Shown here: in pieces, positions 21,445-32,639 of the stretch
Numbering within the stretch: the stretch's first letter is position 1
Layout of the letters: each line of letters starts with the position of its first letter
Origin: Lantana camara
Lineage: Eukaryota > Streptophyta > Magnoliopsida > Lamiales > Verbenaceae
Reading direction: 5' to 3'
Length of the DNA stretch: 64,000 nt
NCBI GenBank assembly: GCA_037501455.1
Contig: CM074858.1
Location: forward strand, 13,318,501 to 13,382,500
Program-made: the position numbers and the translations under genes
The notes under the pieces: generated by a model
What the model was told of the DNA's origin: nothing
Database searches by the model: none
The model's input: the letters and a program-made list of their open reading frames with translations, nothing else

Positions 21445-21805
21445 ACGAGAATAAATAGAAATGAAAGGGATTAATGTTGGAGGGATTTGAATAATGATTC
21501 CAATTTCTAATCCCTATTTTGGGGACTAGAATAATGATTCTAAAAGGGATTGTTCTAATTCTATTTCATGAATAATGATTCTAAATCCCTCCAATAGTTT
21601 AATGAACAGGCATTAGAATAATGATTCTAACAATCCCTTTATCTCTGTTTATACAAGAAATAGGGATTAGAATAAATAGAAATGATGAAAGGGATCGTTG
21701 GAGCAATCCCTAATTTCATTTCTATTTATACATGAAATAGGGGTATTTCTAATCCCTCCAACAATTCCTTTCATTTTTATTTATTCTTTCTCATTTCTAT
21801 TTGGG
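21445..21805. mobile_element. Foldback MITE with AATAATGATTC repeats
   Basis: The left arm (GAATAAATAGAAATGAAAGG, ~21450-21470) pairs with the right arm (CCTTTCATTTTTATTTATTC, ~21768-21788). TTGGAGGGATT pairs with AATCCCTCCAA. The inside repeats the phrase AATAATGATTCTAA four times. No coding sequence. No target duplication was identified. Confidence 0.6.
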
Positions 21806-21971
21806 TTAAACATTTTTTGTACGTAAATATTTGAGTCGATTTGTACTTTAGTATCCAATCTTTAAAATTTAAAACTAGTAAAAATAATAAATAAATAAAT
21901 AAATAGACAAAATAAAACTAGGCGACAAAAGAATTACTCATGGTCTAACCTTTAATATATAACATAAACAA

Positions 21972-22075
21972 GCCAAAAGGGGTTGGTCCAATTACTGGTT
22001 AATGGGTTCATTCTTTAGGGAAAGATCCCCGAGTTCGAATCCGACTTGGGTGTGTTTGTCTTGAAATTTAGCCAC
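21972..22075 (+). mobile_element. SINE-like copy
   Basis: It shares the 'GCCAAAAGGGGTTGGTC' head with the 88-201 SINE. It has a B box GAGTTCGAATCC at 22031-22042 followed by the same TTGGGTGTGTTTG stretch. No poly(A) tail remains. Confidence 0.55.
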
Positions 22076-22431
22076 CATTGTCACTAATGTAATGTCATAT
22101 TTGGTTAATTTTTGATATTTTGTGTAATTGAGATATAATTCACCCTTTTTACGGCATGTGGTTAATTGTCAGAAAGGATATGTGACATGAGATCGAATCC
22201 TGGACAATAATCAATTCGGAAGCTTGTTGTATAGCAAGCCTCTCTGGAGAGTTTGGGTGATGAGATGTTTTTTGAGGTTTGAAAAAATTAAGAATAACAT
22301 GACAGGCAAAGCAAGGAACCTGAGGGTAGAAAAAGATTAGAAGGAAATCCACTGTAGAGAATAAAATCTTACTACACCTCTTCCTATGCATAAGAGACGT
22401 TTGGTACCAACGGACATTTGAATCGAGTGAA

Positions 22432-22921
22432 TGTTATGCATGGGAATGAAGCTAAGGGAAGGCAGAAGTATGATCAGAGTTATGCATGGGGAAGAAGGCA
22501 TGCTGAAGTGCATGAAGGAGATGGGAAAACGCTTTCAGCAAGTCCTGGCACACTTCTTTTAATTTTCAGTCACGTTTTATTTCCCTAAACGCCGTCGTTT
22601 GATTGGTAGAGTTGCTAGTTGCTTTATTAAGTTGTTATTACGTTTTTAAGTTGTTATTTTGTTTTGGGAGCCTGCCCGTGTCTTGTGCTGATTGGGGCTC
22701 GTGAGTGGGACGTTGTGTGAATGTGAGGACCACCTATGTGTAGCTGGGTTGTGCGTTGGTTTTTGGCAGACGAATGCATTTTGATTCTCCTCCAAAGCTT
22801 CTCTCTAATTCTCTCTCTGTCTCTCTTCTCTCTTTCTTAACTTCTTCTCCAAGTTGCTTCCATTGTTGCTGCGTTTAGCTTAGTCTCTGTTTTATCAGTG
22901 AATACAGGGACATTGCTAACA
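22432..22921 (+). repeat. Chromovirus 5' LTR
   Basis: 490 bp, beginning TG and ending CA. A CT-rich tract (CTCTCTGTCTCTCTTCTCTC) lies near 22800-22840. It is followed by TGGACTCAGAGCATGG (22923-22938), an imperfect initiator-Met primer site. Confidence 0.92.
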
Positions 22922-22960
22922 GTGGACTCAGAGCATGGTTGGCGAGTTTCTTGGGTGAAA

Positions 22961-23716
22961 ATGGCAAAGAACAATACGGCCAGGATTGAGGAGCTGGAGA
23001 CAGCAATTAAGGATCTCAAAGTAGGGCAGGAAGGCACCAACTCCAGGCTGGATGAAATCACTAAGGTGCTGCAGAACATAAGCAGGGAAAAGGAGTCCAG
23101 TAGCTCACAGGATCCGATGATGTCCGGAGCAAGGAATTATAGGGATGTTGGGATCTTGCCTACGCCAGCTATAAGAGCAAACGAGGTAATCCATACCACA
23201 AACCTTAAGAACAAGCTAGATTTCCCTAGGTTTAATGGGGATGAGCCTCGGCAATGGCTCAGAAAGTGTAGCAAATATTTTACATTCAATCAGATGAGTG
23301 ATTATGAGAAAATCATACTTGCTGCTATGAACATGGAGGGTAGTGCAGATACTTGGCTTATTGATTACATGGAAGGGAAGGAGAATCTGGGTTGGGAAGT
23401 TTTTGCTGGGATAGTTTTAGAGAAGTTTTCAAACCAGAAGGAGAAGAACCTAGTGGGCCAGTTTAATAAACTCAAACAGGATAAATCTGTGGAAGATTAT
23501 AACCAGAGATTTGAGGAGTTAAAGTCTTTCATGGTGGTTCATAACCGATCATTGACAGATGATTATTTCATAAAGAGTTATATTAGCGGCCTTAAAGATG
23601 AAATAGCTCAAATGTTAGAAATGTTAAATCCTAGAGATCTGGCTCATGCCATGAGCTTGGCACTGAAACAGCAAGGCTATGTGGAGACAATGAGTAAAAA
23701 TTCCAAAGCACCATAA
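22961..23716 (+). pseudogene. Chromovirus gag
   Basis: The likely start is the ATG at 22961, ~40 bp after the LTR. There is a coiled-coil N-terminus (about residues 8-45), then a retrotransposon gag (capsid) domain with the expected PRFNGDEPRQWL and NLVGQFNKLKQ landmarks. A TAA at 23714-23716 interrupts the frame. The same frame continues open from 23717 into the zinc knuckle and pol, so the stop splits a once continuous gag-pol. Confidence 0.88.
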
Positions 23717-25996
23717 AAGAATTGGAATATCAAAACTGGACCGGGAGACAGTGTGGTAAGGAAACCTGGAGGGACTATTTATGATAAATTTCCAATTAAG
23801 AGACTGACATCTGAGGAAATGGATGCCAAGAGGAAGAGAGGGCTATGCTTCAACTGTGATGAGCCATTCAGGGTGGGGCATAGATGCAAAAATCTTGTTG
23901 TAATCATCTGTCAAGAGTTGGAAGAAGGGGGTAATGAAGAAGAAGAGAAGGGGGAGATGATCAGTCTTGAGGACCCTACTGGCACTGACTTACACATCTC
24001 TGTGAATGCTGCCACAGGTCAAAAGGCCCCTGACACCATCAAAATCCAAGGGAGAGTGAAGAACAATACTATGACTGTGTTGATTGACTCAGGGAGCACT
24101 CACACTTTTCTTAATCCAGAAATTACAAAGAAAACAGGGTATGAGATTGAATATACCAACTCTTTACTTGTCACAGTGGCCAATGGAGCTAAGTTGTACT
24201 GTGAGTCCAAATGCAGCAATTTTAAATGGGAAATGTGTGGACATCAATTCCAGGCTTGTGTGAGATTACTTAGAATGGGTGGATGTGATATGGTTGTGGG
24301 AGTGGACTCTTTGAGGAAGCTGGGGGACATAACTTTGAATTTTGACAGACAAACTCTTAAGTTTGTGAGGGGTGATAAATTAATCACTTTACAAGGTGGA
24401 CAACAGACTACTTCCCTAAGGACAATCACTGGGAAGAAGTTGCAGAAGCTGTTTAAAAAAAGGGGGACATCATCCTTAAACTGCTTATGTATGATTGCAG
24501 CAGTTGAAATGGAGAAGGAATCTGAAAGTCCTGAGGAGATAAAACCACTGCTGTCAGATTATGCTGACATTTTTAAAGAACCTGATCAACTACCACCATG
24601 GAGAGGACAAGACCATCACATTCCACTAAAACCAGGCACTGGGAGTATCAAACAGCCTCCCTACAGGTACTCTCACCTACAGAGGTGTGAGATTGAGAAA
24701 TTGGTACAAGAAATGCTAAGGAATGGAATTATACAGCCTAGCACCAGTCCATTCTCATCTCCAGTTCTTTTAGTGAAAAAGAAAGATGGAGGGTGGAGGT
24801 TCTGTGTGGACTACAGGAAACTCAATGCATTGACCATCAAGGATAGCTACCCCATTCCCTTAGTGGATGAGCTACTAGATGAATTGGGGTCTGCAGTCAT
24901 TTTTTCTAAGATTGATCTTAGATCAGGGTATCATCAGATAAGGGTCCACAAGGAAGACATTCCAAAAACTGCATTTGTGACAGCTACAGGGTTGTATGAA
25001 TTCAAAGTTATGCCATTTGGGCTGACTAATGCTCCTGCTACTTTCCAATCTCTGATGAATAACATATTTAGAGAGTATTTGAGGAAATTTGTGTTGGTGT
25101 TTTTTGATGACATACTAATCTACAGTGAGAGTTTACAAGAACACTTGCAGCATCTGGAAATAATTTTTAAGGTTCTTGTTGAACAGCAGTTATATGCCAA
25201 AGCTTCTAAGTGTTCTTTTGGTTGTGAGCAGATAGAGTATCTGGGCCATATCATTAAGAAAGGGGGAGTGTCAGCTGATCCCAAAAAGATTCAAGCCATG
25301 AAGGAATGGCCCCAACCAAAGTCAGTGAAAGATCTAAGAGGGTTCCTTGGTTTAACAGGTTACTATAGGAAGTTCATAAGAAACTATGGCATGATTGCAA
25401 AACCACTGACCTATCTCACTAAGAAAGGTCAATTCAATTGGAATCCAGAATCAGAAGAAGCTTTTACTCAATTGAAAGAAGCCATGATCTCTTCTCCTGT
25501 GTTAGCACTACCAGACTTCATAAAACCTTTTGTAGTGGAGACAGATGCTTGCTATTCTGGAATTGGAGCTGTACTTATGCAGGATAAGAACCCTTTGGCC
25601 TACATGAGTAAGGCATTGGGGCCTAGATCTTTGGGACTGTCAGTATATGAGACGGAGTTAATGGCAGTCATCCAAGCTGTAGATAAGTGGAGGAGTTATC
25701 TTTTGCACAACACATTCATCATCGGGACAGATCAGTGCAGCATAAAGTACCTTATTGATCAGAAGATCTCAACTCCTCTCCAGCATAAGTACCTGACTAA
25801 ACTACTAGGGTTCAGTTACACTATAGAGTACAAAAGTGGACAAGAGAGTAGGGTTGTTGATGCTCTGTCAAGGAGAAGTAGAATGGAAGGGGCCAGTTGT
25901 AGTGCTCTAACTACTATCCAACCCCTGTGGGTTGAAGAATTGGATATGAGCTATTCAAGCTCAGGAAGCCATAACAGAATCTTTAATGTATCCTAG
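23717..25996 (+). pseudogene. Chromovirus zinc knuckle, protease, reverse transcriptase and RNase H
   Basis: In order: a zinc knuckle [14 protein letters not shown] near 23845; an aspartic protease with IDSGSTHTF near 24083; a Ty3-type reverse transcriptase with [11 protein letters not shown] near 24905 and the catalytic FFDDILIYS near 25100 (FFDD in place of the usual Y(V/M)DD-like box); and a Ty3-type RNase H starting [15 protein letters not shown] near 25530 and ending DALSRR. The frame ends at TAG 25994-25996, where a one-base shift moves into the integrase frame. In the cell this polyprotein would copy RNA into DNA in virus-like particles; this copy cannot make it intact. Confidence 0.92.
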
Positions 25997-26987
25997 CAAC
26001 TTATCTCTCTTTGAATATCAGAGGGGAGTCCTAAGATATAAAGGAAGGATCTATGTGGGGATTAATTCTCAGCTGAGAAAACAGATCATTAAAGCAATGC
26101 ATTCCTCAAGTATGGGAGGACACTCAGGGATACAGGCAACTTATCAAAGGGTTAAAAGTATCTTTCTATGGCCAGGGATCACAAAAGATATTGAGGGCTT
26201 TGTAAAAGAGTGTGAAATCTGCCAACAAAGTAAGCATTCTACTGAAAGATTGGCTGGTTTACTGCAACCTCTTCCTGTTCTAGACCAAGCATGGCAGAAC
26301 ATCTCTATGGACTTCATATAACAGTTACCCAAGTCAAGAGGCAAGGAGGTTATATGGGTTATAGTGGATCGTTTCACTAAATATGCCAATTTTATTGCAC
26401 TTCATCACCCTTTTACAGCTTCTCAACTGGCAGGGATATTCTTGAATGAGGTGTATAAGTTACATGGACTTCCCTGCAGCATTGTTTTAGATAGGGACAA
26501 AATATTTACAAGTCAACTATGGAAGGAGATGCTGGAAGTTGTGGGCATTACTCAGTGCATGAGCACAGCCTATCATCCCCAGAAAGATGGTCAAACAGAG
26601 CGAGTAAACCAATGCTTGGAGAACTACTTACGTTGTATGTGTGGTTTGCAACCTCATAAATGGGAAAAGTGGTTGGCTTTAGCTGAATTCTGGTATAATG
26701 CAAACTATCACAATGCTTTAAAGATGACTCCATTTGAAGCATTGTATGGTTACAAGCCTAATTTCTTTAACTTACAAGGACTAAACCAGATGATTTCAGT
26801 AGGAATTGAAGAGTTACTGACTGATAGAGAGGCAATGAAGCAGTATCTGAGACAACAGTTGCAATTGGCTCAAGAAAGGATGAAGGCTATGGCTGATAAA
26901 AAACAGAAAGGAGAAAGAATTCCAAGTTGGGGACAGAGTTTATTTGAAACTAAAATCGTACTGGCAGCTGTCTATTCGAAACAGTAA
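25986..26987 (+). pseudogene. Chromovirus integrase
   Basis: It contains the zinc-binding HHCC module (H...H...CEICQQSK, ~26100-26230) and the catalytic core with the aspartates in IVDRFTKYA and VLDRDKIF and the glutamate in GQTERVNQ. A TAA at 26319-26321 cuts the frame just before the core. The frame then stays open to TAA at 26985-26987. Integration would be abolished. Confidence 0.9.
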
Positions 26988-27108
26988 GTTGTGGAAGCTT
27001 AGCCCCAAATTCGTTGGTCCATTTAAAATAGTATAACGAATTGGTCTTGTTGCTTACAAGTGGGAATTACCTCTTGGTTCCAAGTTACACCATGTTTTCC
27101 ACATATCA

Positions 27109-27318
27109 GTGCTCAAATTACATGTGGGAACAACTGATAGAGTCACCAGTGTCCTGCCGGAGTTCGATGAAGGGATTCAACCCATGCTTCAACCAGTTAG
27201 AGTGTTGGATCGCAGGATGGTAAAACGAAACAATGCTGCTGTTGTCCAACTGTTGATCCAGTGGGCTCATCTTCCAATTTCAAAGGCTACTTGGGAAGAT
27301 TTTTACACTATCGTATAG
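27109..27318 (+). pseudogene. Chromovirus integrase C-terminus with chromodomain-like tail
   Basis: Shifted by one base from the integrase core. It reads VRVLDRRMVKRNN, LLIQWAHLP, ATWEDF, which is the chromodomain-like pattern (aromatic/acidic WED box) at the end of chromoviral integrases, thought to guide insertion to heterochromatin. It is followed by the purine-rich tract AGGGGGAGGTAA directly before the 3' LTR. Confidence 0.8.
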
Positions 27319-27371
27319 CAATATCCAGAAGTGGAAGCTTGGGGACAAGCTTTAAATTCAGGGGGAGGTAA

Positions 27372-27867
27372 TGTTATGCATGGGAATGAAGCTAAGGAAG
27401 GCAGAAGTATCATCAGAGTTATGCATGGGGAAGAAGGCATGCTGAAGAGCATGAAGGAGATGGGAAAACACTTTCAACAAGTCCTGGCACGCTTCTTTTA
27501 ATTTTCAGTCACGTTTTATTTCCCTAAACGCCGTCGTTTGATTGGCAGAGTTGCTAGTTGCTAGTTGCTTTATTAAGTTGTTATTACGTTTTTAAGTTGT
27601 TATTTTGTTTTGGGAGCCTGCACGTGTCTTGTGCTGATTGGGGCTCGTGAGTGGGACGTTGTGTGAGTGTGAGGACCACCTATGTGTAGCTGGGTTGTGC
27701 GTTGGTTTTTAGCAGACAAATGCATTTTGATTCTCCTCCAAATATTCTCTCTAATTCTCTCTGTGTCTCTCTTCTCTCTTTCTTAACTTCTTCTCGAAGT
27801 TGCTTCCATTGTTGCTGCGTTTAGCTTAGTCTCTGTTTTATCAGTGAATACAGGGACATTGCTAACA
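27372..27867 (+). repeat. Chromovirus 3' LTR
   Basis: 496 bp. It is the partner of 22432-22921, with one extra CTAGTTG unit (GCTAGTTGCTAGTTGC) and scattered substitutions. Confidence 0.92.
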
Positions 27868-27872
27868 GTGAA

Positions 27873-29680
27873 TAGAGACTTGAATTCATTTAAATAATGT
27901 CTTGAGTTCGAACCTTGCGGATCTAAAAAGTTACGTTGGGAGAGATCCTCATAATAAGCGTTTTTAGCTTCCTCGAGAGATTAGTTTTTCATTCAATTTG
28001 GTGGGGAGAAACTCTGAGAGATCAAAAAAAATTTGCGCCTTCAATTACCTCGAGAGATTAGTCCTTCACTCAATTGGAAGGGGGGAAATTTTGAGAGATC
28101 AAAAAAATAAGAGACACTAGGTCAAATGTAAAAAATTAAGTCACGTGAATGGGAGAATAAAATAAAAAAATAAACCTAATTCGACTAATACTGATTAATA
28201 ACTAAAATTATAAAATAATTCTTTTCCTATTTTTTTGATTGTTTATTTTAAATGATTTTTACTGGGTAAACCAATGATATGTGCTTTATTTATTTATTTA
28301 TTCAAAATATTAATAAAATTACGTATACAAATGTAATAAAAAAAAACTGCAAGAAGAACACACTGAATCTTAATATGAGAGTATTTTTGTGACACCCCGT
28401 AACTAATATGTTATAAATGCTTGTGTTCGTGAAATATTAATATATTTATTAATATATTATTTATGTTTATTTAGGTCTAGTTAAATAAAATTAGAAATTT
28501 GGGGATGAACATAGAATTTAGAAAAGTTCATAGGTAAAAGTAAAGGGGGCGTCTAAAATGAGTTCAGTTTGTAATGACCTCACATGAGGTCGTTTTTGTA
28601 CGATTGTACTTTATTATTAATTTAATTAATTTATATATATTTTTTAGAAAATATAGTAACGTATCCATAGAATCATCCATATTCTCTTTCATATTTTATT
28701 TGTAAAAGTTACTTATAATTTTAATAGATATCTTCAACAAATTAATAAAAATTTCAAATTTAAAATTTATTTTGTTCAAATCATGAGAGTATAAGCTATA
28801 ATATGACATCCATTTTGCTTATATTTTATTGTCTTTTATATTTTTTTAAAAATATTTTTATTTTTATTTTTAAAATATACAACTAGATCAATCTAAAATA
28901 TATTAAAAGAAACCTTTTTCTGCTTAAACTACAAAATTATCTTCTAAATATCAATACAAATTCTACGTAATTATAAAATTAAGGGCATAATAGAAATTTA
29001 TTATAAAATTTAGCAGTTTTCACGTCAAAATATGAATGCCCAAAATATTTCTATAATTAATCTATACTCTATTATTAAAAAATCTAAATCGTAATCTCTT
29101 GGATCTGGTCTACTTATTTTCTTATTAATAATTGTCTATATTTGTTTAATTACTAAAGCTACAAAATTATATTTCAAATTTATAAAAAAATTAAGATTCA
29201 TTAGAAATTTAGTATTTAATTACATTATAGTAAATTCAAAAAATTAGCATGCATATAAGAGAATTATAATGATTATATATTGATTGAAAAATAAATATGT
29301 TAGATTAAATTTGATAGTTAAAGATATATTTTTTTAATAAGTTGTAGTGGATAAAATAAGAGAATTATAATGATTATTGATTGAAAAATAAATATATTAA
29401 ATTAAATTTGATAATTAAAAAAAAAGTAGGAGTTTCAAGATAATTTTTGATTTAAAAATATATATTTTTAAAATAAATTAAGTAATTTGATAGGTAGAGA
29501 AAAAGTAGGAGAAATTTTATAGTTAGAGGAAAAGTAGGAGATTTAACGTGGTTTCTAATTTAAAAAAATATATTTTTAAAATAAATTAAATTAATACAAA
29601 TCAGTACAAACTTACTTTAGGTCAGTACAAAAACTATCTCATAATAGACAACCCCAAAAGTAATACCGTAAAAGAATCAA
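27873..29680. other. AT-rich intergenic DNA with degraded repeats
   Basis: The start (27890-28100) contains GAGTTCGAACC (B-box-like) and two related 'CCTCGAGAGATTAGT' segments, possibly an old SINE-type repeat. A TGTGACACCCCGTAAC motif near 28389 resembles the start of a gypsy LTR, but no end is visible. ~29265-29580 holds diverged tandem copies of a GAGAATTATAATGATTA...AATTTGATAGTTA unit. No gene. Confidence 0.45.
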
Positions 29681-29685
29681 AGAGC

Positions 29686-30072
29686 GGACAATTCCTCAAA
29701 AATCCCCAAGTGTAAACTGAATTTCCTTTTCACTCCCCAGTTTTGAAAAAGTTCCTGTTCACTCCCCAATTGAAAAACAAAATTTCTTTTCACTCCCCAA
29801 GGTTGTATAATAATTCAGGAATTGCATACAATTTTTAGGGAATTGCGTATAAAAACCCCGGAATCTCGTATATACGAGATTCCGGGATTTTTATACGCAA
29901 TTCCCTCAAAAATGTACGCAATTCCTAAAGACAATGTACGAACATGTACTATTTGTGGGGATCTAAAATGAATTTTGTTTTTCAATTGAGGATTGAATGG
30001 GAACTTTTTTAAAACTGAGGACCTAAAGGGAATTTTTTCAACTTTTTGATACTATTCAAAGATTTTCCCATG
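29686..30072. mobile_element. Foldback MITE, CTCCCCA family, copy 3
   Basis: Long inverted arms with TTTTCACTCCCCA motifs repeated three times in the left arm. They converge on a perfect central palindrome CGGAATCTCGTATATACGAGATTCCG near 29871. Same architecture as 7155-7458 and 11037-11325. No coding sequence. Confidence 0.65.
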
Positions 30073-30099
30073 AAAGAGAGGGAAATAGATTTCAGGCGG

Positions 30100-31512
30100 T
30101 CAAGGCTGATATACATTATAGGCACGCCACGTACCCACTAAAACACCGCAAATTTGAAATCATAAACTCAAGAGTCTCAGACAAACAGAAAGCGACCATG
30201 CCAATTCTAAACTCCAGCAATTCTCCGTTGAATCTCGTCACCGTATAGAATTTCTGAATCGTGTCGACGAGGAGAACACAAAGCTGCAATCTTATTCAAG
30301 TTCCATCCAGAGACGAGGGAGAAAATTGAGTCGAAAACGCGATAGGAAACTTTGCCGGCAGAGGCGATTTAGCTGGAGTTTTGATCGGAGAACATAGGGA
30401 TATTAAAGAGCTCGGGAAGACGAGTTTATTTCTGGTAGCTGACTGTTGATAATCGGGCCTGTGGAGGCGCGACGGTGAATCAGCGGCAACAAAGGACGGT
30501 GAACGGCGAATAGCTCTTCCGGCTACTTTTTCCGGTAAGCTAAAAGGTAGGTTTTGACGGGTTTAAAATGCGCAATCTATATCTGCAATCACTTTTGATT
30601 AATTCCTGCCAATTCGTGTTTAATTTCAGTTTGAAAATCCTAGGGTTTAGGGTTACGGCTGAAAAGGATTCTTAAATTAAACCCTAATCTGAACTGATAT
30701 AATGAAATTGATTTAAAATTATTAACGAGCGTGAAGAGGTGATCGTTTTTTGCTATTTTTGGGAAATTTTCTAGTGACGTTTAGTGGCGGCCGGTGGCGG
30801 TCCGGCGACGGTGACTCGCCTGAGAGAAGCTAGAAAGCTGTTTTTGACTTATAGAATTTATCGGCGCATTGCCGTTGATATAATTTGGAGCTTAATTCTG
30901 CATCAACTCTATAATAATAGTAAAGTCTGGCACATACCTAAAGTGAGGGTAATCTGTTTTTTTTTTTTTTTTTTTTTTTGACATACCTTTAGTGAGATTA
31001 ATTTGTTACTTTTTTTCTCAAACCTTTTTAACGAGAATTTTGTGTTTACCGAATAATCAAACAAGAAAAATTATTTTAAATAAGATTTTTGAGATCGTTT
31101 TATGCAAATCTATTATAAAATTGTGTATTATATATATGACCGTGATAGTTATCATTTTAATTAGACATAGCTATAAGTTGATTAGTTTTTGAAGAAAGTT
31201 GATAATATTTATTCTTTTAATTTATTATTATTGTTTTAAGTTTAAAATTTTGTGAAATATTTAAATGGTTTTAACTTTGACACCTGAACTATATATATAT
31301 ATTTTTTTTAGACTTTACCACTGCATTGAAAAAGTACCAAAATACCTTTATTGTGAGCATGTGTTGGGCAAATGATGTTCTTGTCGGACTATTTTGTTCT
31401 AAAAATCCAAACTCAGTGAGTTGGTAAACCGTAAAATTTTGGAAGTAAAATTGTATTATAATTATTTTAATTGTATATATGAATTGGTAATAATTTTAAA
31501 ATTGAGTTGCAG
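30100..31512 (+). other. Possible 5' UTR exon and leader intron of the coiled-coil gene
   Basis: GC-richer, leader-like sequence (30160-30550) ends in candidate donor sites (CCGGTAAGC at ~30534, AAGGTAGG at ~30545). An AT- and T-rich stretch follows and ends TTGAGTTGCAGG directly before the ATG at 31514, a good acceptor. A short upstream frame (ATG 30198, 16 codons) lies in the proposed leader. All of this is inference from splice-like signals. Confidence 0.4.
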
Positions 31513-31513
31513 G

Positions 31514-32122
31514 ATGGCGGCGGATAAGGGAAAAGCCACTATTGAGCCTACTTGCAAGGGGATAGATATAGATAAAACTCGGGGAGATCCCCTAGCGATT
31601 TTACATGCTTACGAGGAACAGCTTAAAGAATTACGTCGCCAGTTGCAAGAAAAATATAGAGAGACCGAACAATTTAGGCAATCAGTGGCGGAGAAAGAGC
31701 TAGTGGATGCTGAAATGACAAAGACGATACAAGGAATACAAGAATACGTTGAAAGTCGGTATTCAATACAAGAATACATTGGAAGTTGGAAGGAGTATTT
31801 AAAGAAAAAGTCTGAGGAAGTAGCGACACGATATCAAGAGCTTGAACAATTTTGGCAATTATGGCAATCACGGACGGAGGAAGAGCTAGTGGATGCTGAA
31901 AAGGCAAAGAGGATACAAGAAATAAATGAATACATTGAAATTCGAAAGGAGTATTTAAAGAAAAAGTTCGAGAATCTAGAGACACAAGAGCGAGAATTCG
32001 TCCGTTTGACTAATAAGTTACGCACAGATATGGACGTGGACCTCGACTTTTTTGGTAGGGAGCTTGATTATTGCCGGAATTTCCCTTCCTCATTATCCTC
32101 AGCCCAGTTGGATCCTCCATAG
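31514..32122 (+). CDS. Hypothetical coiled-coil protein with internal duplication (202 aa)
   Basis: It starts MAADKGKATIEP right after an AG acceptor. Residues ~25-185 are highly charged helix-forming sequence (EEQLKELRRQLQEKY...), almost certainly a coiled coil. A module of ~60 residues is present twice: ELVDAEMTKTIQGIQEY...WKEYLKKK and ELVDAEKAKRIQEINEY...RKEYLKKK. I recognise no family. The frame ends PP-TAG. The next triplets in frame continue as Pro/His-rich sequence interrupted by a second TAG five codons on, and both TAGs are one C-to-T change from CAG (Gln), so the protein may have been longer. A host gene, a recent pseudogene and a transposon-encoded protein all remain possible. Confidence 0.45.
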   Translation: MAADKGKATIEPTCKGIDIDKTRGDPLAILHAYEEQLKELRRQLQEKYRETEQFRQSVAEKELVDAEMTKTIQGIQEYVESRYSIQEYIGSWKEYLKKKSEEVATRYQELEQFWQLWQSRTEEELVDAEKAKRIQEINEYIEIRKEYLKKKFENLETQEREFVRLTNKLRTDMDVDLDFFGRELDYCRNFPSSLSSAQLDPP

Positions 32123-32224
32123 GTTCGTCCTCCTTAGCCACATCCTGGACTAACCCTACTAGGTGCTCTCCCGCTCGATCCTTAATACCTACCGCCAGTG
32201 CTACCTTACCCCCAATCGGCCCAC

Positions 32225-32365
32225 AGCCTGGTGCTCTCCCACACAGCCCGTTTATATCAAGGTGATGGAGTTGTGAGTGTATTAGAGATTGGCCACTCGT
32301 ACGCACCCCAATTATACTAGGGTTAGGGGAGTTGTGAGTGCCATTAGAGATTGACCACCAGGCTG
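32225..32365. repeat. Diverged tandem duplication (~65-85 bp unit)
   Basis: GTTGTGAGTGTATTAGAGATTGGCCAC (32270 onward) recurs as GTTGTGAGTGCCATTAGAGATTGACCAC (32331 onward). CACAGCCTGGT before it is mirrored by ACCAGGCTGTG after it. Confidence 0.6.
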
Positions 32366-32639
32366 TGAGCTGACTGGGTGGTGAGGTAGCACCGGTGGTA
32401 GCTATCGAGGATCGAGCAAGAGAGCACCCAGTAGGATTAGTCTATGATGTAGCTGAGGAGAAGTAACTGATCCAGCGGGCCTAAGGGATAATGAGGAAGG
32501 AAACTAGGTTGGGGAGACTGGAGAGTAAGAGAGGAAGAGTCGAAGGAGGAGGCGGCAACGCTTGAGAGCGAGGACGGATTATGGGAGCCGGCAGATGAGG
32601 GGATGGCTGCACTCATAGTAGATCCTGATGGGGCGCCAC

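Larger units (their letters stand above)
22432..27867 (+). mobile_element. Ty3/gypsy chromovirus, full-length but inactivated (5.4 kb)
   Basis: The LTRs at 22432-22921 and 27372-27867 both run TGTTATGC...GCTAACA. A 5-bp duplication GTGAA flanks the element (22427-22431 and 27868-27872). The order gag, zinc knuckle, protease, reverse transcriptase, RNase H, integrase, chromodomain-like tail identifies a chromovirus. The small size suggests the Reina-like group, which is an inference. The LTRs differ at roughly 15-20 places in ~490 bp, so the insertion is moderately old. At least three in-frame stops and two frameshifts break the coding region. Confidence 0.93.

Noticed and set aside
22170..22260. 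Another SINE (GAGATCGAATCC)
   Set aside because: Only a B-box-like string is present; no A box, tail or duplication.
28389..28600. Start of a gypsy LTR (TGTGACACCCCG)
   Set aside because: Only the opening motif is suggestive; no end, primer site or partner LTR is visible.
30784..30981. 65-codon frame
   Set aside because: Begins with GTG, ends in a poly-T (Phe) run and lies in the proposed intron.
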